A stretch of DNA of 64,000 nucleotides from JBMOJK01 sp049315825 (GCA_049315825.1 JBMOJK010000003.1:4508-68507); one strand, 5' to 3'; positions 27,532-38,087 are shown, counted from the stretch's first letter. Notes: generated from the letters alone by a model not told the origin. Numbers and translations: made by a program.

Positions 27532-27888
27532 ATGGAAAACAAATCATTTTACCATGCAGGTATTGTGGTCGGATGTATATCACTCATTCTTGGGTGGTTC
27601 TATTTAAATACAGAAACACCAGAGACTTTTGCATCCCCACAAGAAACAAACACACAGTCGAAATCAGTAATAACTATCCCACTAAAGCAATCATCATCTC
27701 AGGCAATATGGGGGAAATCTCCTTTTGAAGTCGGTTATGAAGATGTAGAAATTGCTGCTGATTCTACGAAGAAATCCCCCGCTAAGCCAAATCTCATCTG
27801 GCCAAAGCAGACTTTCACTCTGAAAGACGGGAGAACTCTGACATACGAGTTCGGAAAAGGAAATCCAACTGAGGTTGCAATGCTGTAG
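27532..27888 (+). CDS. Membrane-anchored or secreted small protein, 118 aa
   Basis: ATG at 27532 behind AAGGAATTCCT, TAG at 27886. Hydrophobic N-terminal anchor (YHAGIVVGCISLILGWFYL) and a Ser/Thr/Pro/Lys-rich external region (SQAIWGKSPFEVGYEDV...). No family recognised. The G9 tract in its promoter suggests variable expression. Confidence 0.55.
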   Translation: MENKSFYHAGIVVGCISLILGWFYLNTETPETFASPQETNTQSKSVITIPLKQSSSQAIWGKSPFEVGYEDVEIAADSTKKSPAKPNLIWPKQTFTLKDGRTLTYEFGKGNPTEVAML

Positions 27889-27976
27889 GCAACTACAACA
27901 TAGTCGATATTAACTGATCAACTAGCAACAATCATTACTTCAGTTTTATTTAGAAATACCGAGTAATGAACACAAA

Positions 27977-28006
27977 AAAACCCACCATCGTACGATGGTG
28001 GGTTTT
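27977..28006. terminator. Perfect bidirectional terminator
   Basis: AAAACCCACCATCG-TA-CGATGGTGGGTTTT, 14-bp stem, between convergent genes. Confidence 0.92.
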
Positions 28007-28015
28007 ATCTATAGG

Positions 28016-29218
28016 CTAGTTGTAATTCACGTAAGTATTTACTGTGAGTGAGTTATTGTTCTCATCGCGCTCTCGAACTGCATTGATCGTGTCTACGACC
28101 GCACGAGTTGTGTAGTATCCGCTGTAGTACATATTGAGGAGATTGAACTGTACGTAAACATCCTGACATGTATCTCCAGCAAGACTCATCGTAACATTTA
28201 CGCTGCGAGTTGTATTAGCTGCCGTGAGTTCCACATTGGTTGTTGTTCCTGAGAACATAGACGCTCCACGGTTACAGATGTTCACAACGAATTCGCGAGA
28301 TGATCCATTCTGCTTAATGTTGTTTACCACGAGATCAGGTCGGCTTGAGTAGTCGTTGTTGTAGCAGTTGCTATTGTTGTATCCACAGTTGCAGTTGTTG
28401 CCAGTGCAGTAGTAGTATCCATTACAGTTGTTACCATTACAGTTGTTGTAGTAATTTCCGTAACAATTATTGTAGTAATAGTCGTAGTTATAGTTTCCAT
28501 TTGAGCCATTTACATAGTCAAATGTGTTATACGTGTTTGTTCGATAGTATTCATTTCGGGTAGGACATGGAACATAGTTTCCATTTGAGCCATAATACCA
28601 GCCGTTGTCTCGATATATATAGATTACATTCCCAGCGTTACTTGTTTGACCGTAGAATGGCCCTGAAGGACTAAAGTTGATAGGATCAGTATTGGAAGTG
28701 CTCGTAGAAGTATAGTTCGTATTGGTTGGCTTGTACCAAGTAGTAGCCGAATTTGAATTATTCCAAAGATCACGTGAAGGATTTGTAGAAACTACCTCTC
28801 CATCGGTCATTGCAACCGAAGGCTTGAGAACATACTGATTGTTGTCTGTTACCATTTCACGACGATTTCCATCCCATCGGATCGTTGTGGTGATGTTGTA
28901 GTTGCGCTCGTATGGTTTCCCAAAAGTTCCAGCTGAAGAAATCTCAAATGTCTGACATCGACCTGCCTGTATAGAAACACCGGAGATTGTGCGCTCGATA
29001 GATTTTGCTGATGTACCGCGGGCATTGAGCACGATACTTCCGATCCCATTGGAAGTATCTCCACGATTACAAACTACCATTGTGAAAGTTCGTGCGCTTT
29101 TCTGAACAAATGAAGTGAGTTCAAGATCAGGTACTCCGTCATAGAGTGCATTAAATCCTGCGGATGCACTAGAAACGGTTGCACCGAGCGCGAGGAGAGC
29201 GAGCATGATACGTCGCAT
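28016..29218 (-). CDS. Secreted CARDB-like surface protein with Asn/Tyr/Cys/Gly-rich central region
   Basis: 400 aa from ATG 29218, which gives a clean signal peptide (MRRIMLALLALGATVSSASA). Residues about 28-135 and 300-398 are two related beta domains of the CARDB/ABC-ig type (PDLELTSFVQ...FTMVVCNRGD and PDLVVNNIKQ...FVVNICNRGA, each with a Cys pair). Between them, about residues 195-300 form a low-complexity stretch dominated by N, Y, G and C. No TGA codons. Likely a surface adhesin-like protein on a host-attached cell; that is inference. Confidence 0.7.
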   Translation of the reverse strand: MRRIMLALLALGATVSSASAGFNALYDGVPDLELTSFVQKSARTFTMVVCNRGDTSNGIGSIVLNARGTSAKSIERTISGVSIQAGRCQTFEISSAGTFGKPYERNYNITTTIRWDGNRREMVTDNNQYVLKPSVAMTDGEVVSTNPSRDLWNNSNSATTWYKPTNTNYTSTSTSNTDPINFSPSGPFYGQTSNAGNVIYIYRDNGWYYGSNGNYVPCPTRNEYYRTNTYNTFDYVNGSNGNYNYDYYYNNCYGNYYNNCNGNNCNGYYYCTGNNCNCGYNNSNCYNNDYSSRPDLVVNNIKQNGSSREFVVNICNRGASMFSGTTTNVELTAANTTRSVNVTMSLAGDTCQDVYVQFNLLNMYYSGYYTTRAVVDTINAVRERDENNNSLTVNTYVNYN

Positions 29219-29246
29219 ATTTTGACAAGTTATGATTACAATGTCC

Positions 29247-29273
29247 ACTATATTAAATGGTGGGAATTGTCAA
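29247..29273 (-). promoter_or_regulatory. Probable promoter of the surface protein
   Basis: On the minus strand TTGACA (29268-29273), 15 bases, TATAGT (29247-29252), about 30 bases before the ATG at 29218. Spacing is short. Confidence 0.5.
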
Positions 29274-29418
29274 GGAGAAACTTACGCATTAAATTCAATG
29301 TATTTTATCTTTTTGCATTTTCTAAAAATCCCAATAAAAGGGATACATAGACAAATACTAAAAAATATATTTAGTTTATCCTCCTTGTACGCAAAACTCG
29401 TACAATAATTCACTTGTT

Positions 29419-32400
29419 ATGATACTCACTCCATCCTCCTATGGAGAGCAACCTGACGGTTCGATTGTTGATAGATTTGGGAATGTTATGTCACTCGAAG
29501 AGCGACTGAAGATTATCGAGACGGTAGAAGGTCTTCCGGCAACTAGCAAGAAGGATGATATTATGAATATCGTCAACAACAACCCAATCACCATCGTTAT
29601 CGGCGAAACAGGAAGCGGGAAAACCACCCAAGTTGGTAAGTGGTTTTTTGATGACAAGAAAAAAACGGTTATCACCCAGCCTCGTGTGCTTGCTGCGATG
29701 AGCAACTCTCATCGTGTATCGGATGAAATGCTTGCGATGACATGAGATCCGTATTACTCCATTGGAGATGGTGTTGGGTATCGTACTGGAAAATGAGTAA
29801 GTTCACTTCATGCTTCACCACTTTCATTTCATACAGATGGAGTAGAGCTCATGCGTCAAGTGATCTCAAAGATTGTCCCGGATCTACTCATACTCGATGA
29901 AGTGCATAATTTCGCACTTCCTACCGAGATATTAGCCATGACTCAACGCCTCGCAATGCTTCTCAAGCAAAAACGAGAAAGCAAGATTGTAATCATGTCA
30001 GCGACGCTTGATCCAGTGATTTTCCAAGAATACTTCAAAGACGTATCCACCGATATCCCTGTTGTACAAATCCCGGGGCGCACATTCCCCGTTGAGAAGT
30101 ATTTTAACAAACGTGACGGGTACATCAGCTCAATCGTTACTCAAAATACCCAAGGGAACAATGTCCTTGTCTTCGAACCAGGAAAAAAAGAAATCGAACA
30201 AGATCATACCACGCTCACCAAACATTTTGCTGCAGATCAGAAATACACTGAAATGTCACACACGATGGGATGGAAGGAACCAATCATCCACGAACTACAT
30301 GCTGACCTTCCAAAAGAAGATCAAAAAGGCATTACACAAGCCAAGCAAGATCAGCCCGATGTAACTCTTGCAACCAATGTAGCGGAGGAAAGTATCACAA
30401 TCGAGCGAATCAACACAGTAGTCGATCTTGGTGAGCATAAAGTGGTCGACTACAGTAATATGGGCATCCCTGCACTTCGAACACGAAATGCATCGAAAGC
30501 AAACTGCCTCCAGCGAGCAGGTCGTGCAGGACGTGTGCGCCCGGGGACATATATTCGAGTCAATGACACTCCATACGAAGATCTTCCGGACTATCCAGAG
30601 GCACCGATGGAAAAGGAAATGCTCGACAAATACATCCTCATCATGCTCGAACATGGCGTTGATATCCTCAAGATGGATGATGAAGCTCGTATCGAAGGGA
30701 AACAGCTCTTTTTTCATGAATTCGATCGAAAGCTCGTAAACATCTCGCTCTATCGACTGCACAGCATCGGAGCGATTGATCGAGAACGTAAAATCACAGC
30801 GCTCGGTCGTGATCTCATCAAACTTCCACTTGATGTCTACAATGCACGTGTGCTTTACGAAGGAATCAAGCTCGAATGTGCTGAAGATATGATGTATGCT
30901 GCAGCTATTCTTGAGAAAAAAGGATTCGTCTCGAAGAACGGAGCCTGGAAAGAACTCAAACTCGCTGATCAAGATGAGTCTGACGTACTTGCATTCGTAG
31001 ATCTTTTTAAGATTATCTCCGCAAGAACCCTCAACAAAGATCAGATTCACAAACTCAAGCAGCTCGGTGTGTCTACAGAGGATATTGCTCTATTTCAGGC
31101 GCACGATGGAAAATATCGTCTGTTTGAAGTGGTGGATCTCACGGATTTTGGCATCAAGACGAAACGAGTAAAAGAGATCAGTGACCTCGTAGAAGATCTC
31201 GCTCGCAGACTGACGGATTCCAAGATCGAACTCAAGCCATCAGGCAATCTCTTTAATAAGAAAGTTGCCCTTGTTACCGGAAGTCTTCATGACGTATATC
31301 GCTACGATGGGGATTCTAAAACACTCATAAATACTACTCATAAGACTTCGAAGAATCGTCTCGAATTCATCGCTGGTGATATCAGTCTGATCGAAGTTAC
31401 TCCCAAGAGTATGTATGTAGGACAGCCATTTATCATCGGCGGAAAGAAGAACCCAGAGACCGGACTCATGTCACCCGACCTTAATCTTGTGACATTCTTA
31501 ACCGCAGTAGACAGTGGACATATCAAAAGTGCGGTCGAGAGCACACAAAAGCATCTTGCAAAGTTGGCAACGAGCACATGAATCACAAACATCGCACATA
31601 CCACACCTTCTTCCCAGCCACATTCAATTGTCCAGACTGAAGTAGCAAAAGGCACGCCAATACGAGAACATGCCCCGGGTACGAGTGATCAGGTAGACCA
31701 ATTATGAGCACCAGAATCGGGAAATATACCAAGCATTAAAGAACTTGAACGCGAAGCTCCAAGTCTCTTCGCGGAAATCTGAAAAGATGTAACTCGGGAT
31801 ACACTTTCTATTGAGAAGGCCATTGCTCACTACGCTGCTGCAATGGAAAATGTGAAACTTGAAGAATCACACGTATTTGAGACGCAGGATACTGTGACAA
31901 ACTACTATCTCAAACACTGCCTCCCTGATTTTCTCATCGGTCATAACGAATCAATCCGAAAATTCTTGAGCACAAAAGATCCTGAGTATATCTTCAATTT
32001 TCGTGAGCTCCTTGCTCGATTCCTGCTTGATTCCGAGTCATACCGTATCTCAAAGCAGAGCATCGAGAAAACCGAGAAGAGCTTTCGTCATGATACGAGT
32101 ATCATGAGTCGGTTCCTCGAGTCTGACAATCCGTTCATCAAGCAGTTCATCCGAACAGGAAAGGTGCACCTCCCAGCACAGCATACACAAGAACTTCTTC
32201 TTCCGCTCACGAGTCATGTTGAGAGTGCAAGTGGGAATGCAACTCTTACGCTTCAGAAAATCGAATATGCAAAACTTCTCGGTCAGCTGGGACGCGAAAA
32301 ACGAAACATCGATCTGCAGGACTACAAATCACGCATAACTCGAAACTACATCAGAGGTCTTTCAGATACCTCAGAAGCCTACTGCAACATTGCAGCAATC

Positions 32401-33192
32401 CATCGTCAGCTCTCTTTTAAAGAAAATAGCGATCTTCAAGTAATCACGAAGTCGCTGAAATGAATCGATCGTAAGAAAGGTGCACTTCGAAAATGCCAAA
32501 AGCTTCGAGGGTATAAGCTCAATATCCTCGATCATCTTCGTCAGCTACAAAATTGAGAAAAATGTGACATCGAACTTCTCGAATGACATGCGTTTTCGAA
32601 AGAAACTTCTACACGGTTTGTTACAAAATATCTCCCAACGCTCCGCTATATGCAGTCGGATGACGTGCGTCAGATTACCCGCGGAAAGCGTGCACTTGAA
32701 GACTATATCATTCACTTCAAAAGTGAGATAGAAGCACTCGACACTATGATCAACGCACTCGTCGATGAAACGGATATTCAACATATTCCAGCAGCTCGGG
32801 ACATGAAGCGAGCCATCGAGAAGCTCTGCACTGAATTCTTTGATACGGAATACTATCGTCTCATGGTAGCACCTGAGATATTTGGACTTGTTCGAGAATT
32901 ATTCCGAGACAAACTCGATCGCAATCGAGGCTGCGATGAAATTCTTGCTCAATTTCTCGAATCAAAAAGCTTTTCGCACAGCAAAGAATACAAGAGCATC
33001 TTCCGTGATCTCGAAGCATATACTGACACTCTCTACGTACTTGAATCTTACTCAGGCACCATTGCTCAAGAGGTTCGAGAATCTCACGATGAATCCCTCA
33101 TCAAATCTCGCATCAACGAGCTCAAGGCACATATCACACTCCTCAAAGCACAAAAGCAAACGATTAGTGAGAATCCCCTACTCCAAGTATAG
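29419..33192 (+). CDS. Large DEAH-box (HrpA-like) RNA helicase
   Basis: 1257 aa, ATG at 29419, TAG at 33190, reading nine TGA codons as Gly (29743, 29794, 31579, 31708, 31783, 32461, 32554, 32587 and others). Helicase core: motif I GETGSGKTT (62-70), Ia TQPRVLAA, II DEVH (160-163, DEAH variant), III SATLD, IV-V VLATNVAEESITI, VI QRAGRAGRV. The ratchet/HA2-type region follows to about 700. Residues about 720-1257 are a long, helical, charged extension (not recognised). Total length is like HrpA (about 1300), although the C-terminal part differs from E. coli HrpA to my eye. RNA processing or ribosome rescue role by family. Confidence 0.85.
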
Positions 33193-33201
33193 ATTCACAT
33201 G

Positions 33202-33230
33202 AAAAAAGACCGACAAATCGGTCTTTTTTC
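33202..33230 (+). terminator. Terminator of the helicase gene
   Basis: AAAAAAGACCG-ACAAAT-CGGTCTTTTTT hairpin, ten bases after the stop. Confidence 0.9.
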
Positions 33231-33299
33231 ATGTATTTTTCCGTTTTTTTCGTAATGGGCTGTACTAGCATGTAGGCCTTACTCCTTTATCCAGTCTAT

Positions 33300-33671
33300 A
33301 TGGAAGAATCCCTCAAAGAGCAGTATCGCTCAGATATGCTCTCCGGCATTCAACGTGAAGCGCACAAAGAACTCCAAGATCTCATGCGAATCATCGTACG
33401 CAGACATGTACATGAACCAACAGGTTCACAAGATATTTATAAGCTTTTCTCACAGGTCTTCGACGATGTGTTTCGCGATATTTACGACAAGAAAGTTGAT
33501 CTTAAGCGCAAAACTCGCCACATGCTCGAAATGCTCTCCATCTCACACAATCACAAACCACACGAAGAGCGCATGAAGCTCTATGAAGACATTATTGAAA
33601 ATAAGACCTACTATCAACGAAAGAAAAAGCCAGAAAACCCTGAATTAGAGAAAGAAACTTCGAATTCGTAG
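33300..33671 (+). CDS. Hypothetical helical protein, 123 aa
   Basis: ATG at 33300, TAG at 33669. Almost entirely charged helix (SGIQREAHKELQDLMRIIVRRHVHEPTGSQDIYKLFSQVFDDVFRDIYDKKVDLKRKTRHML). No membrane segment or family recognised. The upstream base run TTTTTCCGTTTTTTTC recurs before the next gene at 33686, hinting at shared promoter architecture. Confidence 0.5.
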   Translation: MEESLKEQYRSDMLSGIQREAHKELQDLMRIIVRRHVHEPTGSQDIYKLFSQVFDDVFRDIYDKKVDLKRKTRHMLEMLSISHNHKPHEERMKLYEDIIENKTYYQRKKKPENPELEKETSNS

Positions 33672-33713
33672 AAAAATTTCCGTGACTTTTCCGTTTTTTT
33701 CTTCTTTTAGGTG

Positions 33714-33720
33714 ATATACT
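33714..33720 (+). promoter_or_regulatory. Extended -10 promoter before the JAMM-peptidase gene
   Basis: TG-A-TATACT (33712-33720), 49 bases before the ATG at 33769; no good -35, as expected for an extended -10 element. Confidence 0.5.
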
Positions 33721-33768
33721 TGCAAACAAGTTCACAAGCTGTGAACTCTATCCTGTCATTTTTCCTCT

Positions 33769-36195
33769 ATGCAGAGCGCAATGCATATATCTACACCATT
33801 CCCACCTCGGCCATTCTCACTTCGCGAGACTGCTCTTGAGCTCTTCGAAGAAGCCCAGTTCAAAAAACGCGGATCGCGTTTTGAGAAATTCAAATCCGAT
33901 TGGAAACGAGATTCCAAGAAACGTCTTGTTCTCGGACTTACTCTCGCAGGCTGAGCTATCATCGCAACAGCTACTGGTGCTACTGCGATTGCAGGAGCGA
34001 TGCTCGCAACCCGTGCAGCCGTTGGAGCGATTGGTGGTTTTCTGACAACAGAGGCTCTGTTTGATATCGGGAAATCAAAACTCTCACAAAGTCAGATCAC
34101 TCAACTACTCAACACTATCGAACGAGCTAATGACTTCAACGAAGTCCTCAAAACTATTGCTGAAATCGAACAATCCTATGCTTCGGAACATCTAGAATCT
34201 GCTTTTCGAGAAGCTCAACGAAAAAAGGTGCGATTCGAAGCTGTAAAAAAGATATCTGCCGTAACGGTTGCTGCGGTACTCGGAGTGCTGGGTGGATCAC
34301 ACGCAGCAGAAGCTGCAACTGAGTCGGTTTCTCAAAGTGCAACTCCTATCGTTCCTGTTCCTACTTCTACCTCTGTTTCAGCGAATTTACCTCCTATTGC
34401 ACCTCACAATCCACCTCCTTCCATGAAAGATATTTTCGCGGATATTCGACACGATCATCCAACACAGCGATATGTCACACTCGAACAAAGCATCAGACGT
34501 ATCGAAGGACTTAAACAAGGGATTGCTCTCGAAGAAAGTGAGAAACTCACCACTCTCAACAACGAGATTTCCCGGCTCGTCCATAATCCGAACGGCCACA
34601 TCGCAACGATAATCGATGAACTTGGATATCGTTCACCAGGAGAAACCATAGATCAGGCTGCTCGCAAACTTCAGGAAAAGGATCTTCAAGAAATCCTTGA
34701 AAAATACATCGAACAAACCACTCCTACAGCAACACCCACACCCACTGACATTATATCCCCAGTTGCACTTCAAAGCACACCTGCATCAAACTCAACAATC
34801 GAACTCGACTCCGCAAGACTCACAACAGAAACACCTCAGGATGATCTAGAACAAAAAGGCTGGTACCACCATGCATTTGGAAAGATACTCATCGGATGAA
34901 CTGCCTTATTGAGTGCCTTTGGTATCGGAAGAATGAGTAAAAAAGACGATACGACTACAGTAACACCAACACAAGAAACTACGACAAATCCCGTAGTGAT
35001 TCCCCCGATAGTCGAAGAGCCCTCAGAGTCCACGGTAAACACCGTAGCTCAGCCTCCAGTGACACAGGCTGCTGAAAATGATGCTGCTCAAAATATCGTC
35101 GATGACACCCTGCAAACAACCTCAGTACATAATAATACAACCGAGCATGAACATGCAGCAAATGAGCCTGAAGAAATCTCTATAGAGCAACACGTGCGTG
35201 ATCTCATGAATACTGGAAAGCACTATCAATGGCTCCTTGATCGCGAGAAAACACGGGCCAGTAGTGAAAAAGCACATGTATGCTTTAGAGCACCAACGCT
35301 TTGAGGGGAGTTTGAGATGAGATTCGAGATCACACACACATCGTATCATTTTGCGGTCATCTGGCACGAAGCAGGCATTGGAAGGCATCATGTAGACTCT
35401 GGAAAAATAGAATCCTCAACAATCCCACGCGACCTCACAGAGCGATCAGTATTCCTACAAGAACTCATCGAAAAGTACTTCTTCGAGATCCTCGACTATC
35501 GCGAAGAACAAAAGACGATGGAAATGCGAAGTCTCCATACGGTCGAGATCACCAAACAAGATCTCAAAGCCATCTACCAGCAACTCGAGCATCCAGAGAC
35601 CGTAGCACTTGACCATGAGACGGGTGGTTGGTGGTACATGGATAGTTATCGACTGCACAACGGGAAAATACGGATGATAAATTTGCACAATCCCCCATAT
35701 GAGCTCATTGATGCATCACCAGTAATATTCAAGGTGAAGTCAACCGAGACTGGAATGAAGTACGACCATGTTAGAGAGGTAGACTATATGAAAGCAAACT
35801 ACTCACACATAGAGACGAAGTGGATGATCGAAAGAAGAGAAGAGGACTTAGAAGTAACTCCTCGTGCATGGTTCAAAACTGGTATGGTCAGTGGATTTAA
35901 CTGGCATAAGCATTGCTCAGAAACCCTTCGTCATCCAAGTGGAGGAGATATCAATGATCCAGCATGTGCAACTCTTGCATTTAATAAATCGAATGTTCAA
36001 GCTCATACTTGGGCCATCCTCACTCCGCTCACAGATCCTCACTTCAGACCAGAATCTCATCAGGTCATCCTGGGGGAACCATGACAACGACGATACGTAC
36101 TCAGTTATTGGGCACTCAATCGAAATCCACAAAACATTCACGGTCGATATACCCACCGAGATCTTCGAAAGATCAACGTAGAGGTGGTCGATTAA
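33769..36195 (+). CDS. Membrane-anchored protein with C-terminal JAMM/MPN+ isopeptidase-like domain
   Basis: 808 aa, ATG at 33769, TAA at 36193; TGA Gly at 33952, 34897, 35302 and 36082. Order: short N-terminal helical part, two adjacent hydrophobic segments (about 53-98), helical region, another hydrophobic segment (161-181), Pro/Thr/Ser-rich linkers, a further hydrophobic stretch (about 370-390), and a C-terminal domain from about 500. That domain has HETGGWWYMDS (Glu617) and, 96 residues later, WHKH-x8-SGGD (His713, His715, Ser724, Asp727), the Glu/HxHx(7-8)SxxD zinc site of JAMM peptidases. The loop is one residue longer than usual. JAMM enzymes cleave isopeptides or Ubl C-termini; the E2 and E1 genes downstream support that here. 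Confidence 0.65.
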
Positions 36196-36197
36196 TC

Positions 36198-36270
36198 CCC
36201 GGCACTTTATGTGCCGGAGGGAGGGTGCTGCGCTATCACTCTCCCTCCGGTGCAGAAATGCACCGGAAGT
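36198..36270 (+). other. Structured RNA element: alternative hairpins between JAMM gene and membrane gene
   Basis: CCGGCAC-TTTAT-GTGCCGG, then CCGGAGGGAG...CTCCCTCCGG, then CCGGTGCA-GAAA-TGCACCGG (GNRA loop). The middle long hairpin shares the CCGG ends of both flanking hairpins, so it cannot form together with them: two mutually exclusive folds. It may control readthrough or processing between the JAMM gene and the downstream genes. Confidence 0.6.
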
Positions 36271-36300
36271 TCATTAACACTCTCGAAGAAAGGATTTTCC

Positions 36301-36807
36301 ATGCACTCTTTTTGGACTTTGTTTAAAGCAGATTTTCTGGCGGAGACACTGTCCATGGTGCTCTTTTCTGGAAAACATCCGAGATTTATTGCATTCATAT
36401 TTCTCTTGTTTGTAGGGATCTATTATGTGATTCGTACATGCCTGAGGATTTGCATCTTTGTTATCTGTTTACCATTTCGTACGAAACATGCTCGGATCAA
36501 ACACTCGCTCAATACAACTACTCGCGTAGCTCGTAAATTCGGGGATGTTTGTTCTCGTATTAGCTCACACGAGAAGTATCTTCAGATTCAAATAACGGGA
36601 GAAAATTGGTCCAATCAGATCAATCACATCCTCTATCGAGTCAACAAAGATACTGGTTTGCTTCAGATTTTCATATATCGAAATCATGATTCACTTCAGC
36701 TGGATTATGCATTTTTGTTGCATCATGCCGGCCTTCCGTACGGTTGTGAACTCACTCATGAGTCACTCCCCTTGATCCACCAAAAAATTCGCACCAATCT
36801 ACTCTAG
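36301..36807 (+). CDS. Integral membrane protein, 168 aa
   Basis: ATG at 36301 with AGAAAGGA upstream, TAG at 36805; no TGA codons. One or two hydrophobic helices near the N-terminus (about 27-60: FIAFIFLLFVGIYYVIRTCLRICIFVICLPF) and a soluble basic C-terminal domain with mixed alpha/beta. First gene after the hairpin element, in line with the lipoprotein, membrane and E2 genes. No family recognised. Confidence 0.6.
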   Translation: MHSFWTLFKADFLAETLSMVLFSGKHPRFIAFIFLLFVGIYYVIRTCLRICIFVICLPFRTKHARIKHSLNTTTRVARKFGDVCSRISSHEKYLQIQITGENWSNQINHILYRVNKDTGLLQIFIYRNHDSLQLDYAFLLHHAGLPYGCELTHESLPLIHQKIRTNLL

Positions 36808-36815
36808 GGGTTATT

Positions 36816-37061
36816 ATGAAAGCGTTTATTTCTCTTGTTCTCGTTGGTGGACTTGTTGGCTGCAGTTCTACTCCAGCATACAATCCACCTATTCAAAAAC
36901 CTATTACTACCATCGAATCTGTACCAGCCCCCAGCAGACCAACACCCCCCAATAAATTCGATCTCGAAAAACGCAAAAAACGTCTCGAGCTCATCCGCAA
37001 AGCAACGGAGAGATCATGAAAAAGTATATTATTTGGATTTTATGCTTCATGCCTCTGTTAA
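36816..37061 (+). CDS. Small lipoprotein, 67 aa plus 14-aa readthrough tail in this code
   Basis: ATG at 36816, lipobox LVGGLVGC-S (Cys about 16), then a Pro/Thr-rich linker and a basic helix KFDLEKRKKRLELIRKATERS. In code 25 the frame runs over the TGA at 37017-37019 to TAA at 37059, adding 14 residues that overlap the next gene. The TGA is part of the ATGA start/stop overlap with the gene at 37016, the classic arrangement of a standard-code operon. I give the code-25 end but think the original product ended at 37019. Confidence 0.6.
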
Positions 37062-37576
37062 GTTTTGCAGAGGTAGCTGGAGATGTAAAAGCCTTGAAAC
37101 TACAACTTCAATCAATAAATCAAGAGCGGAAACTCGCTCGCGATAAGGCGAATAGAATCTTTGCAGAATATGAGAAGGGCGAAGTGGATGAAGATGAGAT
37201 CGATCACGAATATCAGGCTATTGAGAGTCAAATTACCGCTCTCAATGGCCAGAAACAAGATATCGAAAATCGTATTAGAAATCTTGAGGTCACAGAAGCA
37301 CAAAAGCCCCTGACACATCCAGTTCCAAAGCCCAAAGAAGTTACCAAAGAATCTACCCCGCCACCTTCTGGCGGACTCGCTTCTTATGGCGGTAATTTTG
37401 TTGCTGATGGCTTACTTTTAGTAGGTCGTATAGTTATCTTCACCATTGCTTTTGTAGTGATACTTTTTTGTATCGGACTCGCTATTGAGATTCGAGACAA
37501 AAACAAAGTATCTTCTATAGAAAAAATTGAATTATCTGGCAAACACAGTGGTCGAGTCCCCGATCATCTACTCTAG
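37016..37576 (+). CDS. Secreted coiled-coil protein with C-terminal membrane helix, 186 aa
   Basis: ATG at 37016 inside the previous gene (ATGA), TAG at 37574, no TGA. Signal peptide (MKKYIIWILCFMPLLSFAE), coiled coil about 25-95 (QLQSINQERKLARDKANRIFAEYEKGE..), Pro/Lys linker, and one membrane helix about 140-165 (LLLVGRIVIFTIAFVVILFC). Type I topology with a short basic cytoplasmic tail. No family recognised; its place before E2 suggests a membrane component of the same system. Confidence 0.65.
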   Translation: MKKYIIWILCFMPLLSFAEVAGDVKALKLQLQSINQERKLARDKANRIFAEYEKGEVDEDEIDHEYQAIESQITALNGQKQDIENRIRNLEVTEAQKPLTHPVPKPKEVTKESTPPPSGGLASYGGNFVADGLLLVGRIVIFTIAFVVILFCIGLAIEIRDKNKVSSIEKIELSGKHSGRVPDHLL

Positions 37577-37587
37577 AAAGGACTATC

Positions 37588-38049
37588 ATGCCTCGTGATA
37601 CAAACGCCCTACCGAATTGGGTGAAAAAAAATCCGGAAAAGTACAGCAAGCGACTTCAGTACGAAGCAGCTATGCTCTACAAACAATTCCCGTTTCTTGG
37701 CTTTTTCATGAAAGGAGATTCACTACGGATAGAAGGACCTGTAATGTCGGCAAGTCTCAATGTGTATCAGATTCGTGTAGTTTACGAAGCTGAATATCCA
37801 GCGAGACCGCCAAGCGCCTTTATCATTGATAAAGATATATCAGAGTTTTGTAGTAAAGATGGAAACCGTGGTCACAATTTCCATAACTACGGAATGGAAG
37901 CCAATGGTCTCGGACTCTGCCTCATGGCTCAAGATGAATGGAGCCCTCAACGTTCTGGTATTTCAGTAGTTGAATATGCAATTGCTTGGGTCAATGCATA
38001 TGAATTTAAGCGTATGCGTGGATACTGGCCATTGCGCGAAACAAAGTAG
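37588..38049 (+). CDS. Prokaryotic E2-like (UBC-fold) ubiquitin-conjugating enzyme homologue
   Basis: 153 aa, ATG at 37588 behind GAAAGGACTATC, TAG at 38047. Core features of bacterial E2s: beta strands with VYEAEYPARPPSAFI (YPxxPP, 70-75), HNFHNYG, GLGLCLMAQDEWSPQ with catalytic Cys111 (LCL), then SVVEYAIAWVNAYEFKRMRGYWP (terminal helix with W..WP). This follows the pattern of Prok-E2 families found next to E1/ThiF and JAB genes. It should receive a Ubl thioester from the E1-like protein. No TGA glycine codons. Confidence 0.85.
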   Translation: MPRDTNALPNWVKKNPEKYSKRLQYEAAMLYKQFPFLGFFMKGDSLRIEGPVMSASLNVYQIRVVYEAEYPARPPSAFIIDKDISEFCSKDGNRGHNFHNYGMEANGLGLCLMAQDEWSPQRSGISVVEYAIAWVNAYEFKRMRGYWPLRETK

Positions 38050-38087
38050 TTTTTCATATATCTCAATACAATACAAGGAGCAATATC

